Shown here: piece by piece, positions 7,621-14,665 of the stretch
How positions within the stretch are numbered: the stretch's first letter is position 1
Layout: every line of letters begins with the position of its first letter
From: Comamonadaceae bacterium
GTDB taxonomy: Bacteria; Pseudomonadota; Gammaproteobacteria; Burkholderiales; Burkholderiaceae_C
Direction: 5' to 3'
NCBI GenBank assembly: GCA_947456305.1
Contig: CANGPN010000008.1
Span: 62,001-126,000 of the forward strand
Length of the DNA: 64,000 nt
Made by a program: the position numbers and the translations under genes
Notes under the pieces: generated by a model
What the model was told of the DNA's origin: nothing
The model's input: only the letters and a program-made list of their open reading frames with translations
Databases searched by the model: none

Positions 7621-10572
7621 ATGAGTAAAACACTGGTCATCGCTGAAAAACCTTCAGTGGCGCAAGACATCGTCAAGGCGCTGACACCGGCTGCGGGCAA
7701 ATTTGAAAAGCACGACGATCATTTCGAGAACGACACCTATGTGGTCACCAGCGCGGTCGGTCACCTGGTGGAAATTCAAGCGCCTGAAGAATTCGATGTG
7801 AAGCGCGGCAAATGGAGTTTTGCCCACCTGCCGGTCATTCCCCCGTATTTCGATTTAAAGCCGGTCGAGAAAACCAAATCGCGATTAGCGGCAGTGGTCA
7901 AACAAGCCAAGCGCAAAGATGTGAGCACCATCATCAATGCGTGTGACGCGGGCCGCGAAGGCGAGTTGATTTTTCGTTTGATCGAGCAATACGCAGGCGG
8001 TAAAAAGACGCTGGATAAACCAGTGAAACGTCTGTGGCTGCAGTCCATGACACCGCAAGCCATACGCGACGGTTTTGGCAGTTTGCGCACCGCCGCGCAA
8101 ATGCAGGGTTTGGCAGACGCAGCTCGCAGCCGCTCTGAAGCCGATTGGCTGGTCGGTATCAACGGCACGCGTGCGTTCACTGCGTTCAATTCGCGCGACG
8201 GCGGTTTCTTTCTCACCACCGTCGGCCGGGTGCAAACACCGACATTGAGCGTGGTGGTCGAGCGCGAAGAGTTGATTCGCAAATTCATCAGCCGCGATTA
8301 CTGGGAAATCCACGCGCAATTCGGCGCTGCCGCCGGGACTTATGCGGGCAAATGGTTCAACCCGCAACACAAAAAAGATGCGGACGACGCGGAGAAAAAA
8401 GAAGACCGCGTCTGGACGCTGGACGAGGCCAAAGCCATTGCCGATGCAGTGCGCAAACAAACCGCCACGGTCACCGAAGAAAGCAAACCCAGCAGCAAAG
8501 GCAGCCCGGGTTTGTTTGACCTGACCAGCTTGCAGCGCGAGGCCAACGGTCGTTTTGGTTTCTCTGCCAAAACCACTTTGTCGCTGGCGCAAAGTTTGTA
8601 CGAGCGCCACAAAGCCTTGACTTACCCGCGTACCGATTCACGCCATTTACCCGAGGACTATTTACCCACCGTCAAAGACACCATGCAAATGCTGGCCAAG
8701 AGCAGCATGGGTCACTTGGCACCGTTTGCCAAAACAGCGATTACTGAAGGCTATATCAAGCCAACCAAAAAAGTGTTTGACAACACCAAGGTCAGCGATC
8801 ACTTTGCCATCATCCCCACACTGGAAGCGCCCAGCGGTTTGTCTGATGCGGAACAAAAGCTGTACGACTTCGTGGTGCGCCGCTTCATCGCCGTCTTCTA
8901 CCCTGCCGCGCAATTCATGGACACCACGCGCATCAGCCAAGTGGCTGCGGCTGGCAAAAACCATCACTTCAAAACCACGGGCCGCGTGTTGATAGACCCG
9001 GGCTGGCAAGCGATTTACGACAAAGAAGTTGATGAGGAAGAAGACAAAGAGTCCGGCAAGATTTTGGTGAAACTGGCTGCGGGTGAACAACCGCGTGTGG
9101 AAGACGCCGATCCCAAAGGTTTGAAAACCCGACCGCCTGCGCGCTACAGCGAAGCCACCTTGCTCGGTGCGATGGAAGGTGCGGGCAAAACCGTGGAAGA
9201 CGACGAACTGCGCGAGGCCATGCAAGAAAAAGGCTTGGGCACGCCAGCGACGCGTTCTTCCATCATCGAAGGTTTGCTGAACGAGAAATACATGTTGCGC
9301 GAAGGCCGCGAATTGATACCGACGGCCAAAGCGTTCCAGTTGATGACACTGCTGCGCGGCTTGGGTGTGGAAGAACTCTCTCGCGCCGACCTGACCGGCG
9401 ACTGGGAATTCAAACTCTCGCAAATGGAAAAAGGCAAGTTGTCTCGCGAAGCCTTTATGCAAGACATCGCCGAGATGACCGGTCGCATGGTGAAAAAAGC
9501 CAAGGAATACGACCGCGACACCATCCCCGGCGACTACGCCACGCTGACCACGCCCTGCCCGAACTGCGGCGGTGTGGTGAAAGAAAACTACCGCCGCTAC
9601 ACCTGCATGGGTGCGCCGGGCGCGGTGGCCAAAACCAACGCCGAGGGTGAAACCGAAGGCCCGGGCTGCGGTTTCTCTTTTGGCAAAACACCGGCGGGTC
9701 GCACTTTTGAATTGACCGAAGTCGAGCAGTTTTTGAAAGACAAAAAGATAGGTCCGTTGGATGGCTTCCGCTCTAAAGCCGGTTGGCCGTTTGCGGCAGA
9801 GATCGCGCTGAAATACAGCGATGAAGAGAAAAACTGGAAGCTGGAATTTGACTTTGGCGACGACAAAAATGCCGAGAGCGGCGAGATTGTGGAGTTTGGC
9901 GATGCTGAAAATTTAGGCGCTTGCCCCAAGTGCGGCAGCGCGGTGCACGAGCATGGTGCGAACTATGTGTGCAGCAAATCCGTGCCCACCAATGCCCAGC
10001 CCACGCCGAGTTGCGATTTCAAAACCGGACGCGTCATATTGCAACAAGTGATTGAACACGACCAGGTGAGAAAACTGCTGAATGAGGGCAAAACCGATTT
10101 GCTGGAGAAGTTTGTGTCCATGCGCACCCGTCGCGCGTTCAAAGCCTATCTGACCTACGACGCGGAAGCAGGCAAAGTGAGTTTTGCGTTTGAGCCCAGC
10201 AAGTACCCGAAAAAAGGCGGCGCGCCCACCACCGCCGCTCTGGCCAAAGCCGCAGGCAAAACCATGCCCGGCAAGAAAACACCAGCGGCCAAAAAAGCCG
10301 CCAAAGCTGTGAAAGAAGCCAAGCCCAAAGCACCACGCAAAACCGCCGCAGGCAAAGCGCCTAGCGAGGCCTTAGCAGCGGTGATTGGCAATGAGGCCGT
10401 GGCGCGCACCGAGGTGATGAAAAAGCTGTGGAACTACATCAAAACCAACAACTTGCAAGACCCGAAAGACAAGCGCACCATTCAGTGCGATGCGAAATTG
10501 AAAACCGTGTTTGGCAAAGACTCGGTGGGAATGTTTGAGTTGGCGGGCTTGATTGGGGCTCATTTGAGTTGA
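7621..10572 (+). CDS. topB: DNA topoisomerase III with C-terminal SWIB domain
   Basis: Type IA topoisomerase that relaxes or decatenates DNA through a single-strand break. The Toprim domain starts at once (LVIAEKPSVAQ; acidic NACDAGREGE), and the catalytic Tyr335 lies in TYPRTDSRHLP. Two C-terminal zinc fingers follow (CPNCGG...YTC and CPKCGS...YVC). After a Lys/Ala/Pro-rich linker (about 850-900), the last 80 residues form a SWIB/MDM2 domain (EVMKKLWNYIKTNNLQDP, FGKDSVGMFELAGLI). At 983 residues it is far longer than E. coli TopB (about 650). I chose ATG 7621; ATG 7615 has AAGGA too close. Confidence 0.95.
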   Translation: MSKTLVIAEKPSVAQDIVKALTPAAGKFEKHDDHFENDTYVVTSAVGHLVEIQAPEEFDVKRGKWSFAHLPVIPPYFDLKPVEKTKSRLAAVVKQAKRKDVSTIINACDAGREGELIFRLIEQYAGGKKTLDKPVKRLWLQSMTPQAIRDGFGSLRTAAQMQGLADAARSRSEADWLVGINGTRAFTAFNSRDGGFFLTTVGRVQTPTLSVVVEREELIRKFISRDYWEIHAQFGAAAGTYAGKWFNPQHKKDADDAEKKEDRVWTLDEAKAIADAVRKQTATVTEESKPSSKGSPGLFDLTSLQREANGRFGFSAKTTLSLAQSLYERHKALTYPRTDSRHLPEDYLPTVKDTMQMLAKSSMGHLAPFAKTAITEGYIKPTKKVFDNTKVSDHFAIIPTLEAPSGLSDAEQKLYDFVVRRFIAVFYPAAQFMDTTRISQVAAAGKNHHFKTTGRVLIDPGWQAIYDKEVDEEEDKESGKILVKLAAGEQPRVEDADPKGLKTRPPARYSEATLLGAMEGAGKTVEDDELREAMQEKGLGTPATRSSIIEGLLNEKYMLREGRELIPTAKAFQLMTLLRGLGVEELSRADLTGDWEFKLSQMEKGKLSREAFMQDIAEMTGRMVKKAKEYDRDTIPGDYATLTTPCPNCGGVVKENYRRYTCMGAPGAVAKTNAEGETEGPGCGFSFGKTPAGRTFELTEVEQFLKDKKIGPLDGFRSKAGWPFAAEIALKYSDEEKNWKLEFDFGDDKNAESGEIVEFGDAENLGACPKCGSAVHEHGANYVCSKSVPTNAQPTPSCDFKTGRVILQQVIEHDQVRKLLNEGKTDLLEKFVSMRTRRAFKAYLTYDAEAGKVSFAFEPSKYPKKGGAPTTAALAKAAGKTMPGKKTPAAKKAAKAVKEAKPKAPRKTAAGKAPSEALAAVIGNEAVARTEVMKKLWNYIKTNNLQDPKDKRTIQCDAKLKTVFGKDSVGMFELAGLIGAHLS

Positions 10573-10640
10573 TTTGCTCGGTAGCTTTGCTTGGCTCATT
10601 CCGAGATTCATAGTGCCTTTTGATGCGCCGCGCCTGAATC

Positions 10641-10694
10641 AGGCTCGGCCTCGCCCCCACGCTTGCGCAACGTCGGCTAGGGTCGATCTGCTTC
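10641..10694. repeat. 54-bp direct repeat, left copy
   Basis: Begins aggctcggcct and ends atctgcttc. An ungapped comparison with 12660-12713 gives 48 of 54 identical bases in the same orientation. The two copies bracket the ATPase/TOPRIM pair. Confidence 0.75.
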
Positions 10695-10802
10695 TGCCGG
10701 CGTTAATGGAGTGCGGTTTGCTTGTGTCCAGACGGTTGGAGATTTCTTGGATATATACGCCGCAAGTCTGCTCAATTACCACATGAGAAATCTTGCTTTA
10801 GC

Positions 10803-10893
10803 CAATAATTCACAATAAATCGTCGAATTTGACGTTCAATGGCTGTATTATCAGGCTCAAATTGTCAATTGAACAATTAATTGTGAATTATTG
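10803..10893. promoter_or_regulatory. Perfect 14-bp inverted repeat in the defence-module promoter
   Basis: CAATAATTCACAAT at 10803-10816 is repeated in inverse as ATTGTGAATTATTG at 10880-10893, only 13 bp before the ATPase start. Between the arms, near 10861-10877, lies a second near-palindrome around CAATTG flanked by ATTGT and ACAAT. This looks like operator DNA for an autoregulator. Confidence 0.5.
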
Positions 10894-10906
10894 AATTGGG
10901 TTCATC

Positions 10907-12091
10907 ATGTTGAAGTCCTTTACCGTACGCAACTTTCAGTCCTTTCACGAGCAAGTCCACATTTCACTGGCGTTGAACAAACACACGCCGGATGACAACC
11001 GCTCGTTCATAACCCCTGCAGGCGCGAAGCTCAGCAAAGTTCTGGCAGTCATCGGCCCCAATGCCAGCGGTAAAACCACTTTGATCAAATCTTTGGCATT
11101 TTTGGATTGGTTTATTTGCCAGTCATTTCAAGCCAAAGTCGAAGCGTCCATTCCGTTGGCCACTCACTTTGGTGCAGAGGGCTCTGCCTCGGAATTCGAA
11201 TTGGAATTTGAGTTAGATGGCACTGAATGGAAATACCACCTGGTTGCCAGTGAAACCCGCGTTTATTCTGAACATTTGTATTGCAAATTAAGCAGAGCGT
11301 TTTCTTACGTTTTTGCACGCGTTTGGAATCCCGGTGCGCATTGCTACGACATCAAACAAAACCAATTCGGTTTTTTGCAAAAAGAAGCTGAACGCGTCAG
11401 AGAAAACGCGTCCTTGTTATCTACTGCGGCTCAATACCAAGTCCCCTTGGCCATGAAGATTTGCTCGATGCAAGTCTTTACCAATTTGAACGTCATGGGT
11501 AGCCACCACTTGGATGACTGGCAACTGTTTGGTGCGTCTGCTTTTTATTCTGGCAATGATGCTTTGCGCTTGAACATGACGCGATTGCTCAAAAGCTGGG
11601 ACTTGGGTTTGAGCGATATTCGCATTGAACGCCAAACTGTGACCCATGCCAATGGCGACAAAGAAGATTTATACATTCCCTTTGGCGTTCACACGGTCAA
11701 TGATGTTGAGCATGCCATCATGCTCAAGCAAGAATCCAGCGGTACCCAAGCGGCCTATCTTTTGCTGTCCCGTCTTTTGCCCGTCTTAACGACCGGTGGC
11801 ATTGCCGTGATAGACGAACTTGAAGCAGATCTGCATCCGCACTTGCTGATATCGATATTGGATTTGTTCTTTTCACCGGAGACCAACCCGCACAACGCAC
11901 AAATTATTTTCACTTGCCACTCGATGGAAGTGCTTAGCCTGCTACATAAGGCTCAAGTTGTGTTGGTGGAAAAAGACGCTCAATGTCAGAGCAATGCATG
12001 GCGACTGGACGAGGTTAAGGGCATACGCGCTGATGACAATTTATACGCCAAGTACATGGGCGGTTCGTATGGTGCTATTCCACAGTTGTAA
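10907..12091 (+). CDS. AAA family ATPase (AAA_15/RloA-like), putative phage-defence component
   Basis: Soluble ATPase of 394 residues with SMC/OLD-like layout. The N-terminal strand FTVRNFQSF is followed by the Walker A loop GPNASGKTT (50-58), a long middle domain, an ABC-signature-like segment QESSGTQAAYLLL (275-287), Walker B with catalytic acid AVIDELEADLHP (300-311), and the sensor FTCHSMEVL (335-343). Such ATPases occur beside RloB-type TOPRIM proteins, as here: the next gene starts 12 bp downstream. Related two-gene ATPase/TOPRIM sets (for example PARIS) guard against phage, so a defence role is inferred. Codon use is AT-richer than in the flanking genes, which fits horizontal gain. Confidence 0.82.
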   Translation: MLKSFTVRNFQSFHEQVHISLALNKHTPDDNRSFITPAGAKLSKVLAVIGPNASGKTTLIKSLAFLDWFICQSFQAKVEASIPLATHFGAEGSASEFELEFELDGTEWKYHLVASETRVYSEHLYCKLSRAFSYVFARVWNPGAHCYDIKQNQFGFLQKEAERVRENASLLSTAAQYQVPLAMKICSMQVFTNLNVMGSHHLDDWQLFGASAFYSGNDALRLNMTRLLKSWDLGLSDIRIERQTVTHANGDKEDLYIPFGVHTVNDVEHAIMLKQESSGTQAAYLLLSRLLPVLTTGGIAVIDELEADLHPHLLISILDLFFSPETNPHNAQIIFTCHSMEVLSLLHKAQVVLVEKDAQCQSNAWRLDEVKGIRADDNLYAKYMGGSYGAIPQL

Positions 12092-12102
12092 CCAAGGGTG
12101 CA

Positions 12103-12618
12103 ATGGCTGAACATTCATCGCCTCAGATTAAACAGCGACAAACTTTACTGGCCGTGGGCGAAGGAAAAGCTGATGCTGCTTTTCTGCGCTATCTGCGCGG
12201 GCTTTACTGTTCGGGCCGGCAAGGCGTGTCGGTCACCATCAGAAATGCAAACGGCAAAGGACCAAGCAATGTCATAAGCACAGCCTTTGGCGCGCTTCGA
12301 GTAGCCAGTTTTGATCAAAAACTTTGCTTGTTGGACACGGATATTGTTTGGACAGCTAAAAATATCTCCGATGCAAAGCGTCAAAAAATTCAGCTGATTG
12401 GCGCCACGCCATGCCTTGAAGGATTGTTATTGCAGATATTGGCCAAATCCGTTCCGACTGCAAGTGATGAGTGCAAACGGCAGTTAAAGAGCATCACAGG
12501 CAAGAGCATGTTTGAGGCTGAGGACTATGCAGGGTATTTTTCCTTCGAACTTTTACAACATGCACGGATTCGCATGGCAGAAGTAGATAGGCTGTTGAGA
12601 CTGTTTGAAGGCTGGTAA
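12103..12618 (+). CDS. RloB-like TOPRIM-fold protein, partner of the ATPase
   Basis: Protein of 171 residues. The opening strand and acid LLAVGEGKADAAFLRYL (Glu20), the acidic pair in CLLDTDIVW (Asp78, Asp80) and the motif ATPCLEGLLL (Glu106) match in order the three signature regions of RloB proteins (VCEGE..., DxD, PCFE), which have a TOPRIM-like nuclease fold. RloB proteins are usually around 200 residues, so this one is somewhat short. It follows the ATPase by 12 bp and probably acts with it, as an effector nuclease held by the ATPase. Function is inferred from family and context; a bare TOPRIM protein of other type cannot be ruled out. Confidence 0.72.
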   Translation: MAEHSSPQIKQRQTLLAVGEGKADAAFLRYLRGLYCSGRQGVSVTIRNANGKGPSNVISTAFGALRVASFDQKLCLLDTDIVWTAKNISDAKRQKIQLIGATPCLEGLLLQILAKSVPTASDECKRQLKSITGKSMFEAEDYAGYFSFELLQHARIRMAEVDRLLRLFEGW

Positions 12619-12659
12619 GTGAGTTAACAGGGTGAAGCGGGTTTTACGGTGCTTGAAGC

Positions 12660-12713
12660 AGGCTCGGCCTTGCCTCCATGATTGCGCAACGTCGGCTACG
12701 GTCAATCTGCTTC
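12660..12713. repeat. 54-bp direct repeat, right copy
   Basis: Same orientation as 10641-10694 with 48 of 54 bases identical. It overlaps the 5' end of the decayed mobile mystery A gene. Confidence 0.75.
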
Positions 12714-13002
12714 AATTGGCCACTTGGAAAGCGGCCAGCTTGAGGCCTCGGACGCAATCACTCTGGGCAGTCTGCGCACTGGCTGAGACTTTGTGCTGCG
12801 AACTGCAATACGCCTTGCTACCACGCATCAGCACAAAAACATGCTTCAAAGCCAAGCTGAAACGGTTGCGCATGAACGTTTACAACCGATTGCTCATTCG
12901 ATGGCGCTGGAGGACCAGGCTGTGGAGGAATCTCTGCACAAGCTTCAACTAGCGATGGCCGCCAAGTCATTGCTTGAAGGCTCACGCCGCGAACTTTGGT
13001 GA
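12673..13002 (+). pseudogene. Remnant of mobile mystery protein A (TIGR02612, antitoxin-like HTH protein)
   Basis: Three pieces of one protein lie in alternating frames. Frame 1 gives SIGHLESGQLEASDAITLG ending in a TGA at 12784; frame 2 continues LAETLCCELQYALLPR (about 12780-12827); frame 1 resumes with QHKNMLQSQAETVAHERL, SMALEDQAVEESL and ends LLEGSRRELW at 13002. Together they read like the second half of TIGR02612: the helix-turn-helix end, DCxLxYALVPR, MALEDQ and the final RLW. Two compensating frameshifts and a missing N-terminus make it a pseudogene. The partner B gene follows directly, as it does in intact loci. Confidence 0.7.
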
Positions 13003-13012
13003 CTTGTCACAG

Positions 13013-13069
13013 ATGGGCTTTGTCTACCCGCCAGGGACAACGCCGCTTGATCCAGATGAAGCTGCCGGG
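13013..13069 (+). pseudogene. 5' fragment of mobile mystery protein B (TIGR02613, Fic family)
   Basis: ATG 13013 opens MGFVYPPGTTPLDPDEAAG, the conserved beginning of TIGR02613 Fic-family proteins. After about 19 codons the similarity stops abruptly and the frame continues with unrelated residues before ending at 13162. The Fic domain is absent, so the toxin-like half is deleted. Confidence 0.68.
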
Positions 13070-13276
13070 CAGATAGGCGTTAACCTAGCGCTAGCTGACC
13101 CCGATTCAAACTCCAGGTGGATCGGAAACAGCTTGACTGAAAACCTTACACAGACTCATTGAATCGGGTTTAGGAAGTCTAGGCCTATGAACAGCCACTG
13201 TCTGTCAGCATGGCCCGCAGGCTGAACCAAGGTCTGCAAAATCCGGCGGAGGTGTTGACTAGTTAGACAGTCAAAG
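13070..13276. other. Intergenic DNA after the toxin-antitoxin remnant
   Basis: No gene is recognisable. A palindrome CTAGCGCTAG lies just after the point where similarity to the Fic protein stops. The rest shows no clear pattern. Confidence 0.4.
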
Positions 13277-13474
13277 TTACTGCTTGAATGGTTCCACACC
13301 ATCATATTTAAGCATCAGAATAGTAATGAATTGGTAGTTGTCGTGGGAAACAAGAAGCGCCCAATTAAAAAAGTGGCGAATTCTCCTGACACCATAATTT
13401 TGTTCTCGCAGATTTATAAATATTTCTTGTGAGTCCGCTTCTGTTAACTTGGGAATGATGTATTCAATTTGCAT
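13277..13474 (-). CDS. Small orphan protein (65 aa)
   Basis: AT-rich reverse-strand frame starting with ATG 13474, preceded by AAAAAGG at a suitable distance. The product (MQIEYIIPKLTEADSQEIF, then RRIRHFFNWALLVSHDNY) has mixed, protein-like composition and no membrane helix. I do not recognise it. It stands alone between the toxin-antitoxin remnant and another orphan, and its base use is unlike the housekeeping genes, suggesting transfer. It may also be a chance frame. Confidence 0.4.
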   Translation of the reverse strand: MQIEYIIPKLTEADSQEIFINLREQNYGVRRIRHFFNWALLVSHDNYQFITILMLKYDGVEPFKQ

Positions 13475-13601
13475 TTCTGGTTGCCTTTTTAAAAAATTTG
13501 CTACCTTTGATCTTTACGTCACGACAAAAAATTTTTAATCAGCAAACACACACATATTTTTGTTTTATATTTCTATCATGTGAACTTCAAGATAATTCTT
13601 T

Positions 13602-14177
13602 ATGTTTAGATATTTTTATGTTTTTTGCATCTGCTTTTATTGTTCAGCTTGCAATCAAAGTAACCATAGTGGAGAAGACTCAAGAACGGCATCAAAATTT
13701 CAATCCAAGACATCGAAATATCCAAGGTGTGCGGGCAGCTATGAGTTTGATAGGTGTATCGCCCAAGAAGAAATGTTGGCAAATGAACCACATGAAGCAG
13801 TTATTACTAGATCAAAAAAATTAGACGAAGAGCGAAAAAAGAATATGGATGCTGTTGCTTCCATGCAGAACTCAGATTTAAATTCCGACACTGTTGAAGT
13901 AATCACCTCTGTAACAACTAACTCTGACAAGAAAAATTGGTACGGTCACGATATAAATCGTGCCAACTGTTTTCAATCTGAAATGTCACCAGCTGACAGG
14001 ATTCGAGACTTACAGTCTTGGGGAGAATTTGCAAAAGTTAACGAAGTACCTAACGGCAGCGTTGAAGTTGGGCATGAAACATCTCAAGGCTTCAAATATT
14101 GGACCTACTACAAATCATTGCAGTCATGCATTGATTCATTGCCTCGTTCAAAACAAATACCATCTAAATATGAGTGA
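13602..14177 (+). CDS. Orphan lipoprotein-like protein (191 aa)
   Basis: AT-rich gene with a short hydrophobic N-terminus ending in a weak lipobox (FYCSAC, Cys about 17), followed by a hydrophilic, Ser/Asn/Lys-rich part. A Cys pair (RCAGSYEFDRC), WYGHDINRANCF and YKSLQSCIDSLP in the C-terminal half suggest a folded extracytoplasmic domain, perhaps with disulfides. I do not know the family. It is transcribed towards yajC but separated by 143 bp. The low GC marks it as part of the accessory island. Confidence 0.5.
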   Translation: MFRYFYVFCICFYCSACNQSNHSGEDSRTASKFQSKTSKYPRCAGSYEFDRCIAQEEMLANEPHEAVITRSKKLDEERKKNMDAVASMQNSDLNSDTVEVITSVTTNSDKKNWYGHDINRANCFQSEMSPADRIRDLQSWGEFAKVNEVPNGSVEVGHETSQGFKYWTYYKSLQSCIDSLPRSKQIPSKYE

Positions 14178-14320
14178 TATTTGTCTAGCCGACTGATTTA
14201 GTGATGCGCTCTAACGCTGGTTCGACAATTCAAAACAACTCAACACTCCCAGACACTCCAGATTCAACAGGTAATACCAACCGCATACAATCGCCGGTTG
14301 CCTGAACGAGGAGAAATTCT

Positions 14321-14653
14321 GTGCTGATATCGACTGCTTACGCTCAATCCGCCCCCGCTGCTACCCCCGCCAACGATTTATCTTCATCTCTCATGAGCAT
14401 GCTGCCGCTGGTGCTGATGTTTGTGGTGCTGTACTTCGTCATGATCCGCCCGCAAATGAAGCGCCAAAAAGAACTCAAAGCCATGCTCGACGCGCTGGCC
14501 AAAGGCGACGAAGTCGTCACCACCGGCGGCATGCTGGGCAAGATTGCCCAACTCGGCGACAACCAAATCGGTTTGGAAGTCGGTAACGGCGTGGTGTTGC
14601 AGTTGCAGCGCAGCGCCGTGGTGCAAGTGCTGCCCAAGGGCTCTATCAAATAA
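14321..14653 (+). CDS. yajC: Preprotein translocase subunit YajC
   Basis: Small inner-membrane protein (110 residues) of the SecDF-YajC complex that assists SecYEG. It has one membrane helix (SMLPLVLMFVVLYFVMI) followed by the signature RPQMKRQKELKAML and a small basic domain (KGDEVVTTGGMLGKI). The start is GTG 14321, with AGGAG eight bases upstream. First gene of the yajC-secD-secF operon; secD starts 12 bp later. Confidence 0.95.
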   Translation: MLISTAYAQSAPAATPANDLSSSLMSMLPLVLMFVVLYFVMIRPQMKRQKELKAMLDALAKGDEVVTTGGMLGKIAQLGDNQIGLEVGNGVVLQLQRSAVVQVLPKGSIK

Positions 14654-14665
14654 ATCGTCATCGCC

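Larger units (their letters stand above)
10573..10906. other. 334-bp intergenic region upstream of the ATPase gene
   Basis: Contains the left repeat copy and then, from about 10800, AT-rich control DNA with inverted repeats. A short open frame over the repeat resembles the frame over the right copy only because the DNA is repeated, so I do not call a gene. Confidence 0.5.

Noticed and set aside
10574-10786. 70-codon frame over the left 54-bp repeat
   Set aside because: Its similarity to the frame at 12632-12952 comes only from the repeated DNA; no start signal or protein-like pattern.
13070-13100. Possible integron attC-like site (GTTAACC and CTAGCGCTAG) at the end of the Fic fragment
   Set aside because: The consensus for attC core sites is not met and no paired site or integrase is visible.
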